The notes under the pieces were generated by a model. The model had not been told where the DNA came from, made no database searches, and saw only the letters and a program-made list of their open reading frames with translations. Made by a program: the position numbers and the translations under genes. A stretch of DNA of 64,000 bases from Kryptolebias marmoratus (lineage: Eukaryota; Chordata; Actinopteri; Cyprinodontiformes; Rivulidae), in NCBI RefSeq assembly GCF_001649575.2, contig NC_051432.1:22889415-22953414 (forward strand), in the 5' to 3' direction. Within the stretch, counting starts at the first letter, position 1. The number at the start of each line of letters is the position of its first letter. Shown one piece after another: positions 26,301 through 36,000 of this stretch.

Positions 26301-27199
26301 TTGTGAGGCACTTTGTGACTGCTGTCTGGGAAAGGTGCTGTAAAAGTAAGATTTTACTGACTTACTGCAGTCCTTCTTGATGTTAGGTGACCCTGATAGC
26401 CACCTAACATCTGTGTATCACTGATGCAGTTTGATGCAAAACAGACGACTACAACCAGACACCTTTTAATGTTTTCCAAAAGCTTTATAACTTTTAATAG
26501 ATGCAGCCTAAGTTCTGTAACCACTGTCGGTATTCGTTCTGCAGCTCAGTCTCTCTTGCTGGTAAGTTAAGATAATTAATTTATCCCTCAGCTGGTTCAC
26601 TTTAACATCTTGTCAGTACCAAAACTAAAGTGTTATCTGTAAGTATTACTTTTAAAGTGCATATTTAGATTTGTTTTTATCTTATTTATTGTGTTTGCTT
26701 GTCTTATAAATGCAAATTTAACGTGCATAAAAACTGAAAACAGAACAAAATCCTTGCTAAAATACATCCATCCTGAGGTGTTAAGTTTAGGGTTTCAATC
26801 ATAAAAGAATCAGTTGTCGATGATGTCAGTTTTTGCCTCAGGTACATTGTTTTTCCCCCAAATAAAAGAAAAGGACAAGTAAACCATGCTGTCTAACATG
26901 AAATGAGAAAGGCTGAGCGCCAAGATAAGCAATAAAAGGAACACGGAGCACTTGAGGGGCTTGCTGAGTTAAAATGTTTTATTTTCAATTCTCAGCTGAA
27001 ATGTGTGTTTCGCAATACATAAAGAAATCTACATTCACTGAGTCGAAATGGTCAAAACTCTTCTCTTCAGGAAGTCTAAACCAGGATGTAAGAAATGAAG
27101 TTTTAAATGCTCAAACGTTTAAAGGAGTTTTAAAAGTAGATCCTGTGTTTTTCTTTTAATGCTTGAAGACAATCACTGCAAAATCATGAAGAACAGGTA

Positions 27200-27272
<73 letters not shown>

Positions 27273-27765
27273 TAAGTTTTCTGTAAACCGTGTGTTTGAA
27301 TCCCGAGCAGCGTTTTTATGGCGCTCCACCGCCCTGCTTCATCCCGGATATTCACTCTTGACAGACGTCTTCCTCGACCTTTCTCTTGTCTTTCACGTTT
27401 AACATCAGATTCTTTCTTACATTTCCACCTAAACGTCTTGAATTTGTTCACCTGCACAGAGTGCGGCCAGCCTAATGTAGGTTCCATGTAGGTTTTTTGC
27501 GGATTCAACAGAGTGCTTTGTTTACGTTGAGTGTGTACCCGCATTTCATAACTGCATCATGTGTTTCAGTTCAAGATAACCTTTCTTTCTGTTTGATTTC
27601 ATACTTCGCAACAAGCCGTGCAGAGGTGCAGGGGAGGACTCTGATTGCAGATTTATTCCTGTGTGTTTCTGGCAGGTTTATGCTCTGATGGAGGAGCTGG
27701 TGGACAACCTGTGCGACCTGATGGAGGAGATCAGCGTGCACGGCGGACAGAGAACAAGCTGTTAA
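12575..27765 (+). CDS. mycbpap: MYCBP-associated protein (AMAP-1)
   Basis: Nineteen exons join without a frame break to about 812 aa: 12575-12626, 13585-13673, 13782-13917, 14053-14153, 14262-14436, 14532-14647, 14745-14895, 15122-15240, 18152-18276, 18947-19055, 19668-19845, 19996-20183, 20300-20446, 21888-21986, 22123-22256, 22370-22497, 22717-22838, 23971-24150, 27676-27765. Recognised by family blocks such as HSILGRLEDF, SEFWSLPQRYGDEMSG, ITEEQQFLNKNP and RNVFGLPEKE. Residues about 392-510 form an all-beta segment that looks like an ASH/HYDIN-type Ig fold (inference). A Lys-rich low-complexity stretch precedes the C-terminal helix. MYCBPAP binds MYCBP and is associated with sperm and motile cilia. 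The first exon is less certain (weak GTCAGC donor); Met at 13602 is the alternative start. The intron after 24150 uses a GC donor. Human MYCBPAP is longer (about 947 aa) but collinear. Confidence 0.9.
15527..15845 (+). repeat. Copy of dispersed repeat family A
   Basis: Blocks in family order: TGTCTGTTAGCAAAATATCT, ACCACTGGGTGAATTTTAAT, AATAATCATGGGATGTTC, then GGTGTGGTAGTAGCTGAGAG and CCAACACATAATCCAAG. Same orientation as the gene. Confidence 0.8.
16225..16345 (-). repeat. Inverted copy of type B teleost repeat
   Basis: The minus strand reads GGGGTGCACCCTGCCTCTTG, GATAGGCTTCAGCTC and GAAAATGGATAGATGTATGG, the typical end of the repeat whose other end is at 4230-4500. Confidence 0.7.
20447..21887 (+). 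other. mycbpap intron 13, no other feature seen
   Basis: 1.4-kb AT-rich intron. I recognise no repeat family, RNA gene or coding segment in it. Confidence 0.5.
22839..23970 (+). other. mycbpap intron 17 with (AT)n
   Basis: 1.1-kb intron containing a 34-base pure AT run at about 23328-23361. No additional gene seen. Confidence 0.6.
26295..26380 (+). repeat. Possible 3' tail of a LINE (L2/Rex-like)
   Basis: TGAGGCACTTTGTGACTG followed by AAGGTGCTGTAAAAGTA resembles the conserved 3' end of fish non-LTR elements (KGCACTTTG...GGTGCTATATAAATAAA). Only the tail is recognisable; no reverse transcriptase was found just upstream. Confidence 0.35.
27203..27276. repeat. (AT)n microsatellite
   Basis: About 70 bases of TA dinucleotides within the last mycbpap intron. 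Confidence 0.95.
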
Positions 27766-27804
27766 CACACGTCAGGCAGGCGGGGATCACGTTCTGTCAG
27801 GATC

Positions 27805-27810
27805 AATAAA
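27805..27810 (+). terminator. mycbpap: Poly(A) signal of mycbpap
   Basis: AATAAA 40 bases after the stop codon, followed by TTTTATT and a GT-rich downstream element (GTCTGAGTG... GTTTGTCCGG). The 3' UTR is very short. Confidence 0.7.
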
Positions 27811-27859
27811 TTTTATTCACTGGAGTCTGAGTGATGGGCCGTTTGTCCGGTCCTGCTCA

Positions 27860-28335
27860 CGCCTTCAAACACAGCAGATGCTGTGAGGTGAAGCGCTGAC
27901 AAAGCACTGACGCGCCCCCGTCCCTCCTCTCCCTGTTTGCTCTGCGCGCGTGGCCTGCCGGGGCTTTTTACGCCTCTGCGTGTGTGTGTGCGTGTGTGTG
28001 TGTCAGAGAGAGAGAGAGAGAGAGAGGGAGGGGGTGAGAGAGACGCGTGCTGGAGCTTATCTCCATCCTATGCGGATTTCACCACTGACTGCCTGGCGGA
28101 GAGGCTCGCATCCTCCAGGACAGGCCCGGCTTCCTGGGCGCTGATCTCTCAGAGCGCGCGCTGCTCGGCTCCTGGCAGCGCGAGGCAGCGCGGACATGCG
28201 GGGGGGATAGTCATACCTGTCCCGCTTAGCAGATCCTGGCGGGGGGAGGGGGTGGATATTTATGTATTTCTGACGAGGAGTTTGAAGACAAGCGGAGAGG
28301 CGATGATGCTGGTGGACACGAGATGAGCGGCGATG
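27860..28335 (+). promoter_or_regulatory. epn3: epn3 promoter and non-coding first exon region
   Basis: GC-rich, CpG-containing stretch just after mycbpap, with TG and GA dinucleotide runs (27977-28004, 28003-28027). The proposed leader exon ends at 28335 before GTAAGC. It holds a 7-codon upstream frame (ATG at 28303 and 28306, stop at 28324). Its stop overlaps another ATG at 28323, which is in frame with the epsin start if the acceptor at 33028 is used. Confidence 0.55.
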
Positions 28336-31328
28336 GTAAGCTCCGCTCTGCACCCCCGGCCTTTCATTCCTGGGGCATTCACCTTAATGCTGTGGCAGGT
28401 CGTGCCGGGACTCTATGCTACACATGGCAGTCCCCCCAGAGGGAATCCACCGCATGAGGGGGCGTGGATGAGGGTGTGTTGCGGGGGGGCGAGAGGTGTA
28501 GCCTAGTATATGCAGACCCCCCTTTTCCTCTTTCCACCCACGGTTACTACCAGAAAGATACAACTGTCGGTGTTAGATTACACTGATAGAAAGCTGATTC
28601 TGTGTCTAACAATGTTAATTAACAACCCAAGCCCAGAAGTCCTGTTTTTGGCAACTTATAGTGTTTAATAGAAAGGCCTGATCTTTATAATAGTGACGCT
28701 TCCACCTGCTTCCACAGCGCGCATGCGCATCCCAGGACAATGAAGTGACGTTAATTGTGTGTGGTTTGAGCAAAATGACGCACTGGACTCAAACTTTCCT
28801 TCTTTTTTGGACATTGCGAATAAGAAGCACTTTGCAAACGCAGAACAAGCCCCGACTTATAAAATTATTTATCAGCCATCCGGGCTCGTGACAGCCAGCC
28901 AACATGTGGCCCCAGACATTTCAGCATTTGAAATTGCATTAGCAAGTGATTTCACTGACAGGAGCCGCAGTTGGTCTTAAGACTGCTGTTTAACGAGGTT
29001 TTGTTTGGATTATTATGCCCTCGTGAGTCATGAACGTGTGTGAATCAGAAAATGTTCCTTCATCCCAGTAAAATGAGTCGTAATGTTCCTAGTTTGTCCC
29101 TGTGCTGCCTGGCTTGTCATACAGTGAGATCTGAATCTGCTATATTTGAAACGCTAACAGGTTTTTAAATTATTTTAGATCACACATGGGCAAAATTAGA
29201 CTAGCGGGGTCAAAAGTGGCCCTTGAGCCATCTTAATCTGGCTCTCAGCATCCTCAAAGATAAAACAACTCCAAATAAATGAATGGAAACCAGGATGGCT
29301 AATAAGGTCTGCACCAGTTTGCCCAAGAGAGCGCTTTTTGACTAAATTTAAAAGTTGTGCTGACAATCAGACAAAGGAGGATGTGTTTTTTTAAAGTCTT
29401 TACTGTATATTTATCCAAGAGTTGATGTCTAAATGAACTGTCACTGGTGTTAGCTTACAGGCACCATATTTGATGCTAAGAGAGGATTGTTGCTTTTTGA
29501 CCTAGCGTGGCAACTATTCTAAACCTTTCAAAGCAGGAAAAAATGTCCTAAAAGCCACTTTTAATATATCTACTTGAATGAGTATTCAAACAAAGCATTC
29601 AACACTCTACAAATATGCATCAAATGTTTGCTTTTTGTTGTCATGTGAAGGAAAACAACCATTACTTTGTGTTTTCTGACAGATACAGGTAGCATACTGT
29701 TCCCATTTCAATTTGTGGCCCTTAGATCCCATTAACTAAGTCAAAATGGAGTAAAAAGTTGCTCTAAAATGTGTTTATGTGCTGTGATTTATCAGTGTAG
29801 TATCACAAGTTGGCATGTGGATTAATTTCAATTTTAAAAAATGCAGCAAATGTTTGGTCCTCCGATCACACTACAGAGAAAATATGGAATTCGATCTCCC
29901 TCGGGATTGTAAGTATTTTTCAAATAAATCAGATTTAATGCCACACATGTTTCCCACCCGTCTTTTCTGATGATCCTATTGGATTTCCTGAACCTGTCTC
30001 CTCAGCTCTGAGAACTGTTGTGCACATAAAAAGATCATGTTGCTCCCACAGTCTGAAATATCTGCTCTGGTGTGAGGCTTGGATAAAGCAATTCAAAGCC
30101 CAGTATTTCCAAACAGCTCACACAGTCGACAGCAGCAGTCTGTTCTAACCTGTGTGTGTGTGTGTGTGTGTGTGAGCGAGGTGGAGATGATTGTGCAGAA
30201 AGCTGATAGTGTTTGCAGCTGCTGAGCAGAAGTTTCTTCTTCATGCCCTTCCTTCCCTCCGTGTCTCTCCTGCTCTCGTCCCCTCAGAGTTTTGTGCCGG
30301 TGCCATCTCAGGCCCTCGCTGCTTCTGCTGATGCTAACTTTTCTTGGCGCACAATGAGGCTTTTCTGAAACTCATTTGCATACTGAACTGTGCTGGAGCA
30401 GCAGTGAATGCTTCCGATAAAAAAAAAAATACATTATTTTAGCAGTAGCAGGAAATAATGCTGTTCTTACAACAATAAATCTAAACATTCAGGACTGTAA
30501 GGTAAACACAACTTGTGTTTTATTTCAGTGAGCACATTATAAACCTAAAATAATTTATCTTTAGTCTTATTTGCTTCATTTAATGTGTTAGTACTTCCCA
30601 TTTGCCAAAAAGTTGTCACTGGAGCAATTTAATGTTCCTACTGATGTAAATAAACAACAATAATGACTTTATCTATGATATCAACAGATGATTGTACAGA
30701 AGCAATATCTACAAACGTCTAACTCTTCAAGGAATATATAACCAGAGGATCTTTAGTTTGACAGCAAATACTTGAACAACTTTGAGAGGGTTCAAAAAGT
30801 CACGTAAGTTCATGTGAAGATGAGGTGAAGGGTCATTTTAGTTGGTTCGACAGTGATACGGACCACGTCGTTTAAGATCCTTTCGCTTTTATGTGTTACA
30901 ATAATTCATGATTCTGTTACTTCACAACATTTATTACTATTTTCTTCACGTTCTCTGAAAATCAAAGTTACATAGAATACCTTAAAGACATATTGTTATG
31001 AAAAAATAAATAAACAGAACACCTCAGGTATCAGCTCCCAGAGTGGTTTTAAGCTTCAAAAATCAATTAAAAAAATGTTTTTTAAGCACTTATGTTTAGT
31101 TTTGTGAGGCCACACCGATTCAGCTCCGGTTTACTGGGTTAATGATGTTCACCATAACCAGAGGGAGAGTTACAGGAGGACTGCAACCCATAATGATCAG
31201 CTCCCTCGGGTCCTCTCTGAAATAGAAATTTGGAAGAAAAAAAAAGTGGGTTAGGAGTGTGTGTCTGTTCACATGTGTTCATTTTGACCTGAAAATAAAA
31301 AAAGCTTTCAAGAAGCTTCATGAGACAT

Positions 31329-31330
<2 letters not shown>

Positions 31331-31388
<58 letters not shown>
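31331..31388. repeat. (TG)n microsatellite
   Basis: Pure TG run of about 57 bases in epn3 intron 1. Confidence 0.95.
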
Positions 31389-31779
31389 TAGACCTACTTC
31401 TTTATGATGGGGCACCATTTAGGAGCAGCTCAGGACCATCTCCAGTCATTGTTTACATCACTCAGTAAATTCTTACTGACAGAAAGTAAAGAAATTAAAC
31501 AAATAATGCAGACTTTACAATCTGAATATGCGAGCAGTTTGGTTTTCTGAATTGACGACATCGACCTGTCAGTAAGCCTTTCTGTAAAAGTTCACGTTTC
31601 AGCAAATCTGCCGCCTGCTGAGTTTGAACCCTAATAATACCCATGATTTTAAGGATCCTTTGACTCAGTTAAACTTCACTGATATCGCACCTAAAGTAAG
31701 GTGCGTCAAGGTGCTTTACGAGATAAAAGCAGTTCTTAAAAAGACACAGGCACTAAAACTAAATATAAGAATATTACAT

Positions 31780-32820
31780 TTGTAAAAATCAGTTTGGAAG
31801 TATTAATAAAATGTTATTAAAATAACTAATAAAAGTAAAAACTGAAAAATTGGAGCCTTTTGGCAGTTTTAGATAGGATGTCTTTTGATTTTCATTGTGT
31901 TCCACGAATGAAAAAAAATAACCTCGACCTGTTTAAATTAGCGTTAAAAACCACGACTTGCTCAGAGATTACTCCAAGGTTTCCCAAAGATAACGCCACC
32001 TCAAGTAAGAATGAAGTGGATCTCGAAGGCTTTTAGGGCTGAAAATAATGACTTCAGTTTTGCATTTATTCAAATGTAGAGACTACCAAGGACTTCATGT
32101 CTTTGAGAAAAAGTTTCTAACTTTAGGAAGTGATTAGTTCTCTCAGGTTTTGTAGTGAAGTGAGATTTATTTATATAGCACTTTTTAGCAACAAGGCGAT
32201 CCAAATTGCTTTACAACAGAAACAAAAACAGAAACACGACGAAACACACAAAAAAAGAAAAAACACATCAATCGTGTATAATCTAAATGGAATATAGAAT
32301 AATCTAAATAAAAATCATGAAACCAGACATATCTAAGCATAAGCTGAGACAGTCAAAATAGTAGCTAAAGCAATCTAAATGAAATCATAATCAAATATAA
32401 GATACAGAAGTAAAAACATCAATCATAAACCTAAGTAAAATCATGAAACTAAACATATCTAAACATGAGCAAAATAGTAGCTAAAATAATCTAAATAAAA
32501 TCATGATAAAGTTAAAGCTAAACTTTGTAGGCGTCATCAGCTTTGCAGTGGAAGTAGATGTTCTGTTTTCCTGTTTCCTGGGGGAAGCTAATAAAGAGAA
32601 AATCCAGCTGGTCTGAGTTCAGAACCTTGTAGAACACCATTACCAACTTCAGACTTATTATGGTCATGTACAAACTGGAATCTATGACATAAATGTTGCT
32701 TAAACCAGATCAAAACGATACCTTTAATCCTAAAGTTTTGTTCAAGTCTACGTATTAGTTTGTTGAGTTCAATAGTGACTGACTGCAGCACAGAGCTCTA
32801 ATAAAACCAGCATTGAACCC
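31780..32820 (-). mobile_element. Degenerate L2-like LINE, split by a later repeat
   Basis: On - the segment about 32800-32530 translates to a decayed reverse transcriptase: a LIRRLEQNF-like piece, then GIVLIWFKQHL (consensus G..LSWFKSYL), then GVLQGSELRPAGFSLY (consensus GVPQGSVLGPLLFSLY), then LPPGN. About 32150-31790 continues with FLLEVALSLGNLGVI, the conserved RNLGVIFD-type block found after the catalytic motif. The FADD/YADD box itself is absent. Between the two halves lies unrelated repeat sequence (32155-32525). Stops and frameshifts show it is dead. Confidence 0.7.
32155..32525 (-). repeat. Repeat insertion inside the LINE relic
   Basis: The + strand begins GAGATTTATTTATATAGCAC, the reverse complement of a LINE 3' tail (GTGCTATATAAATAAATCTC). 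It is followed by an A-rich stretch with two diverged tandem units of roughly 110-130 bases sharing AAATCATGAAAC, ACATATCTAA and AAAATAGTAGCTAAA. It separates two halves of one reverse-transcriptase reading direction. Confidence 0.55.
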
Positions 32821-33033
32821 GGTTCTGTTCAGATACCCGAGTACTCTGTATTCATATGTCATCTTTATCTCTTTCTTATAGGGGCACGCTAAAACTCCTG
32901 ACAGAGAAGAGGAGCCCTTCCTGGCGTAGCTACCTCTCCTCTTCCCATCCACAGCTCCACCCTTCACCCTCCTTTTACCTGTTAGGCCTTTGCTTTCCTT
33001 ACTCTCCCTCTCCACCCTCCATCCCAAGTCACC

Positions 33034-36000
33034 ATGACAACCTCTGCCCTGCGCCGTCAGGTGAAGAACATCGTGCACAACTATTCAGAAGCAGAAATCA
33101 AGGTATTTGAAGAATGAGATTATTCGATGTGCGTTAGGTCGTTAAGAACGAGTAAACTGATGATAAGTCTTGTTGGGTCGAAATGCGTCGATCCCCCTCC
33201 CTCGTTTCTGCCTTGATGTTTTTATCTTTCTATGATGCCATCGCTCATGACCAGAGAATAATAGAATGTCGTGGTCTTTTCTGTGTCAATGTGAAGGTTC
33301 GTGAGGCCACTTCAAACGATCCATGGGGCCCGTCCTCGTCTCTCATGTCAGAGATTGCTGACCTGACCTTCAACGTTGTGGCGTTTGCTGAGGTCATGGG
33401 CATGGTGTGGAAACGCCTCAATGACAGCGGCAAGAACTGGAGACACGTTTATAAGGTGTCGGTTTATTTCCCTTCCTACTGTAGGTGCTGGGAGAACTGA
33501 AACTTCTATTTATGATCTAGTTGTCTTGCACAAGTAATTGAGTTTAAAAGTGCATTTTCTTCTGTTTATGTGTATATTTGCACTTATATATTAAAAAAAC
33601 AGTAAATTCAATAATCAACATGTGACTTCAGGCCCTGACTCTGCTGGATTATTTGCTGAAGACTGGATCAGAGAGAGTGGCCCAACAGTGCCGTGAAAAC
33701 GCTTTCACCATTCAGGTACACAGCACACCAGGGGTGGGCAACCCTGGTCCTCGAGGGCCACTATCCTGCATGTGTTACTGGTTTCTCTGCTCCAACACAC
33801 CTGATTCAGAGGTTAAATCACCTCTTCATGTTCTGCAGAAGCCTGTTAATCACCCATTGACTCAAATCAGGTGTGTTGCAGCAGAGAAACAAGTAAAACA
33901 TGCAGGATGGTGGCCCCTGAGGACCAGAGTTGCCCACCTCTTCAGTACACCACACAAACTTCATGAAGCTAAAACTTGGTGTGGTACTCTCTGTAACCGA
34001 TCCCCCAACAAATACTCTGAGCGGACAAGATTTTTGTTTAAAATTTTGCCATAAGTACTCTAACTCTATCTGCTTGTTACCAAACTATTTCACAAAGAGC
34101 TGGATGGATTTTAATTAAACTTCCAGGAAACTAATCATTGGATGTCCGTCTACAACTTGGCCAACACAAAAATCTCTAGGACTAAGTCATTTATATAAAT
34201 ATTAAGCTAAGATTTGGCGCGGTAGTAGCTTTAACTGATCCCCAACCCATCCAGCAATATTGCATGAGATCCCACATAACGTTATTTTCAAGGCTTGACC
34301 GAAACTGTTACAACTCTGTCGTTTCTCAACAGGACATGATTTTAGTTTAAAACTGTAGCATCAAAGGCGCCGGGCGATAAGCATTTCTACAAAAGGATAC
34401 TAGGTCTTTAATTTCTTTACATATTTCATCCTTAGAAAAGAAACTTCTACTTCTTCAAAGAAGTTTTGAACTTTGTTTTTTCTTCGAGCCTCGGCTGCTT
34501 TTTAAATACATGTGTACATGATCAGTCCTTATACCTGATCATGTTAGATAGACTTTTTGTTTATTCATTCAGACACTTAATGCTTCTCTATGAATCTTTT
34601 AAGGTGTCAAAGCACCTGAACTTAAAGAATGTACCCATGTTGCATTTACACATAACAGACATCCTAATAAAGCGCCAGTTTTAAATTGTATTTTGAGGCA
34701 TTTTGTTGTAAAAACAAAAATTGTTGCTATTTATTTAGCTCAATTTATGAGTTAAAACAGATAAAACACACAGCGATAAAGTAGTACTACAATAGATGGA
34801 TCTACTGATGAAGGATGGATCTCTCAACCCTAAATAGATTTGTTGTTTTTAATGTACTGATATACTTCTTTACTGTACATTGTTTTTTAGGACAACCATT
34901 TTTTCTTTTGCCCCCTGCTTGTTAAATTTCAGTCAAATTCATCCATAAAGAATAGAAATTCAAGTTGTGCAATCAGTCATGATGTTTGTTACGTCAGAAC
35001 TTTTTCAGTTTTTTAACTTTGTGCTCTCAGGCAAATCAAGTAATTAGAAAATCCTCATCTAAATCAAACAAAAACCTCTGAGAAAAGAAAAAGCCTAACA
35101 AAAATGATGAAAACACAAACATGTTTCTGAAGTAGGCAGTGTAACACTTGATAAGGAGATAAAATTTGCTCCTGTCTGGCATGAGGAGCATCGATCAAAC
35201 ATCTCAGACTCCAAATTTATCTCTTCTCTTTTCAGTCAGTCATTGAACTTTTCAGGAAACTGACAGCAGCTTGATTGGATTTGAAGCATGAGGGACTCAA
35301 AAAGCTTGTTTGAAAATGAGCTAAAATTATAAACATTGTATAAGAAAACAAGTATTTTAAGAACTTTGAAGCAAAACTTTAAAGACCTAAAGTAGTCTTG
35401 AAACATGTAGCTTAGTGTTCATTGACTCAAATGATTAAATTAAATTTAAAATAAATTAAAAAGTTGGAGAAATGTGCCTGCATTAAAAGTTTGTGGTGAC
35501 TGTCTGTCGCTCAGACGCTGCGTGACTTCCAGTACGTGGACCGTGATGGCCGGGACCAGGGGGCAAACGTTCGGGAAAAAGCCCGGCAGCTGGTGTGTCT
35601 GCTGCGGGACGAGGACCGGCTCCGCCAGGAGAGGAGCCAAGCCCTGAAGACGAAGGAGCGGATGGCCGGAGGAGGAACCGGAGGGAGCGGGGGTTACGGA
35701 GGGATTCCCCCGACTTACCACCCGGGCAGACGCACAAGTCAGCCCAGCATGGCCGTGCTGTACGGCGAAGAGTTCAGCCGCTCCAGGGGCTCGCCGTCCT
35801 CCTTCAACTGTGAGTTTCAACTCATCTGGAGCTCTGAATGTTTTCTTATCACATTTGTAATTAACTGCTTTTTGTGCAGTAGGACAGTACCTTGAACTTG
35901 ATCACTGCTGACAGTACCGGGATATTAACGGGACTCACTTTGTGTACTCCTTGTCTCTGCTCATCCTCACACTGAGTGAACAATCCGACACACAAAGTAA

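Larger units (their letters stand above)
24151..27675 (+). other. Large last intron of mycbpap with GC donor
   Basis: 3.5-kb intron beginning AAG then GCAAGC, a classic GC-AG donor context, and ending in CTGGCAG before 27676. Contents: a G run near 24409-24416, minus-strand open frames at 25139-25471 and 25513-25734 with no recognised domain, a possible LINE 3' tail at about 26300-26375, and a long (AT)n at 27203-27276. Confidence 0.65.
28336..33028 (+). other. epn3: epn3 intron 1
   Basis: 4.7-kb first intron. About 28336-28530 continues the GC-rich promoter region. (TG)n runs lie at 30151-30174 and 31331-31388, and an interrupted L2-like LINE on - at about 31780-32820. Segments at 29165-29300 and 29700-29760 (GTGGCCCTTGAGCC-like) recall hAT-type repeats but are too diverged to call. 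Confidence 0.6.

Noticed and set aside
29165..29760. Possible hAT transposon in epn3 intron 1
   Set aside because: Only loose phrases (GTGGCCCTTGAGCC, TTTGTGGCCCTTAGA) recall hAT copies; no terminal repeats or target duplication found.
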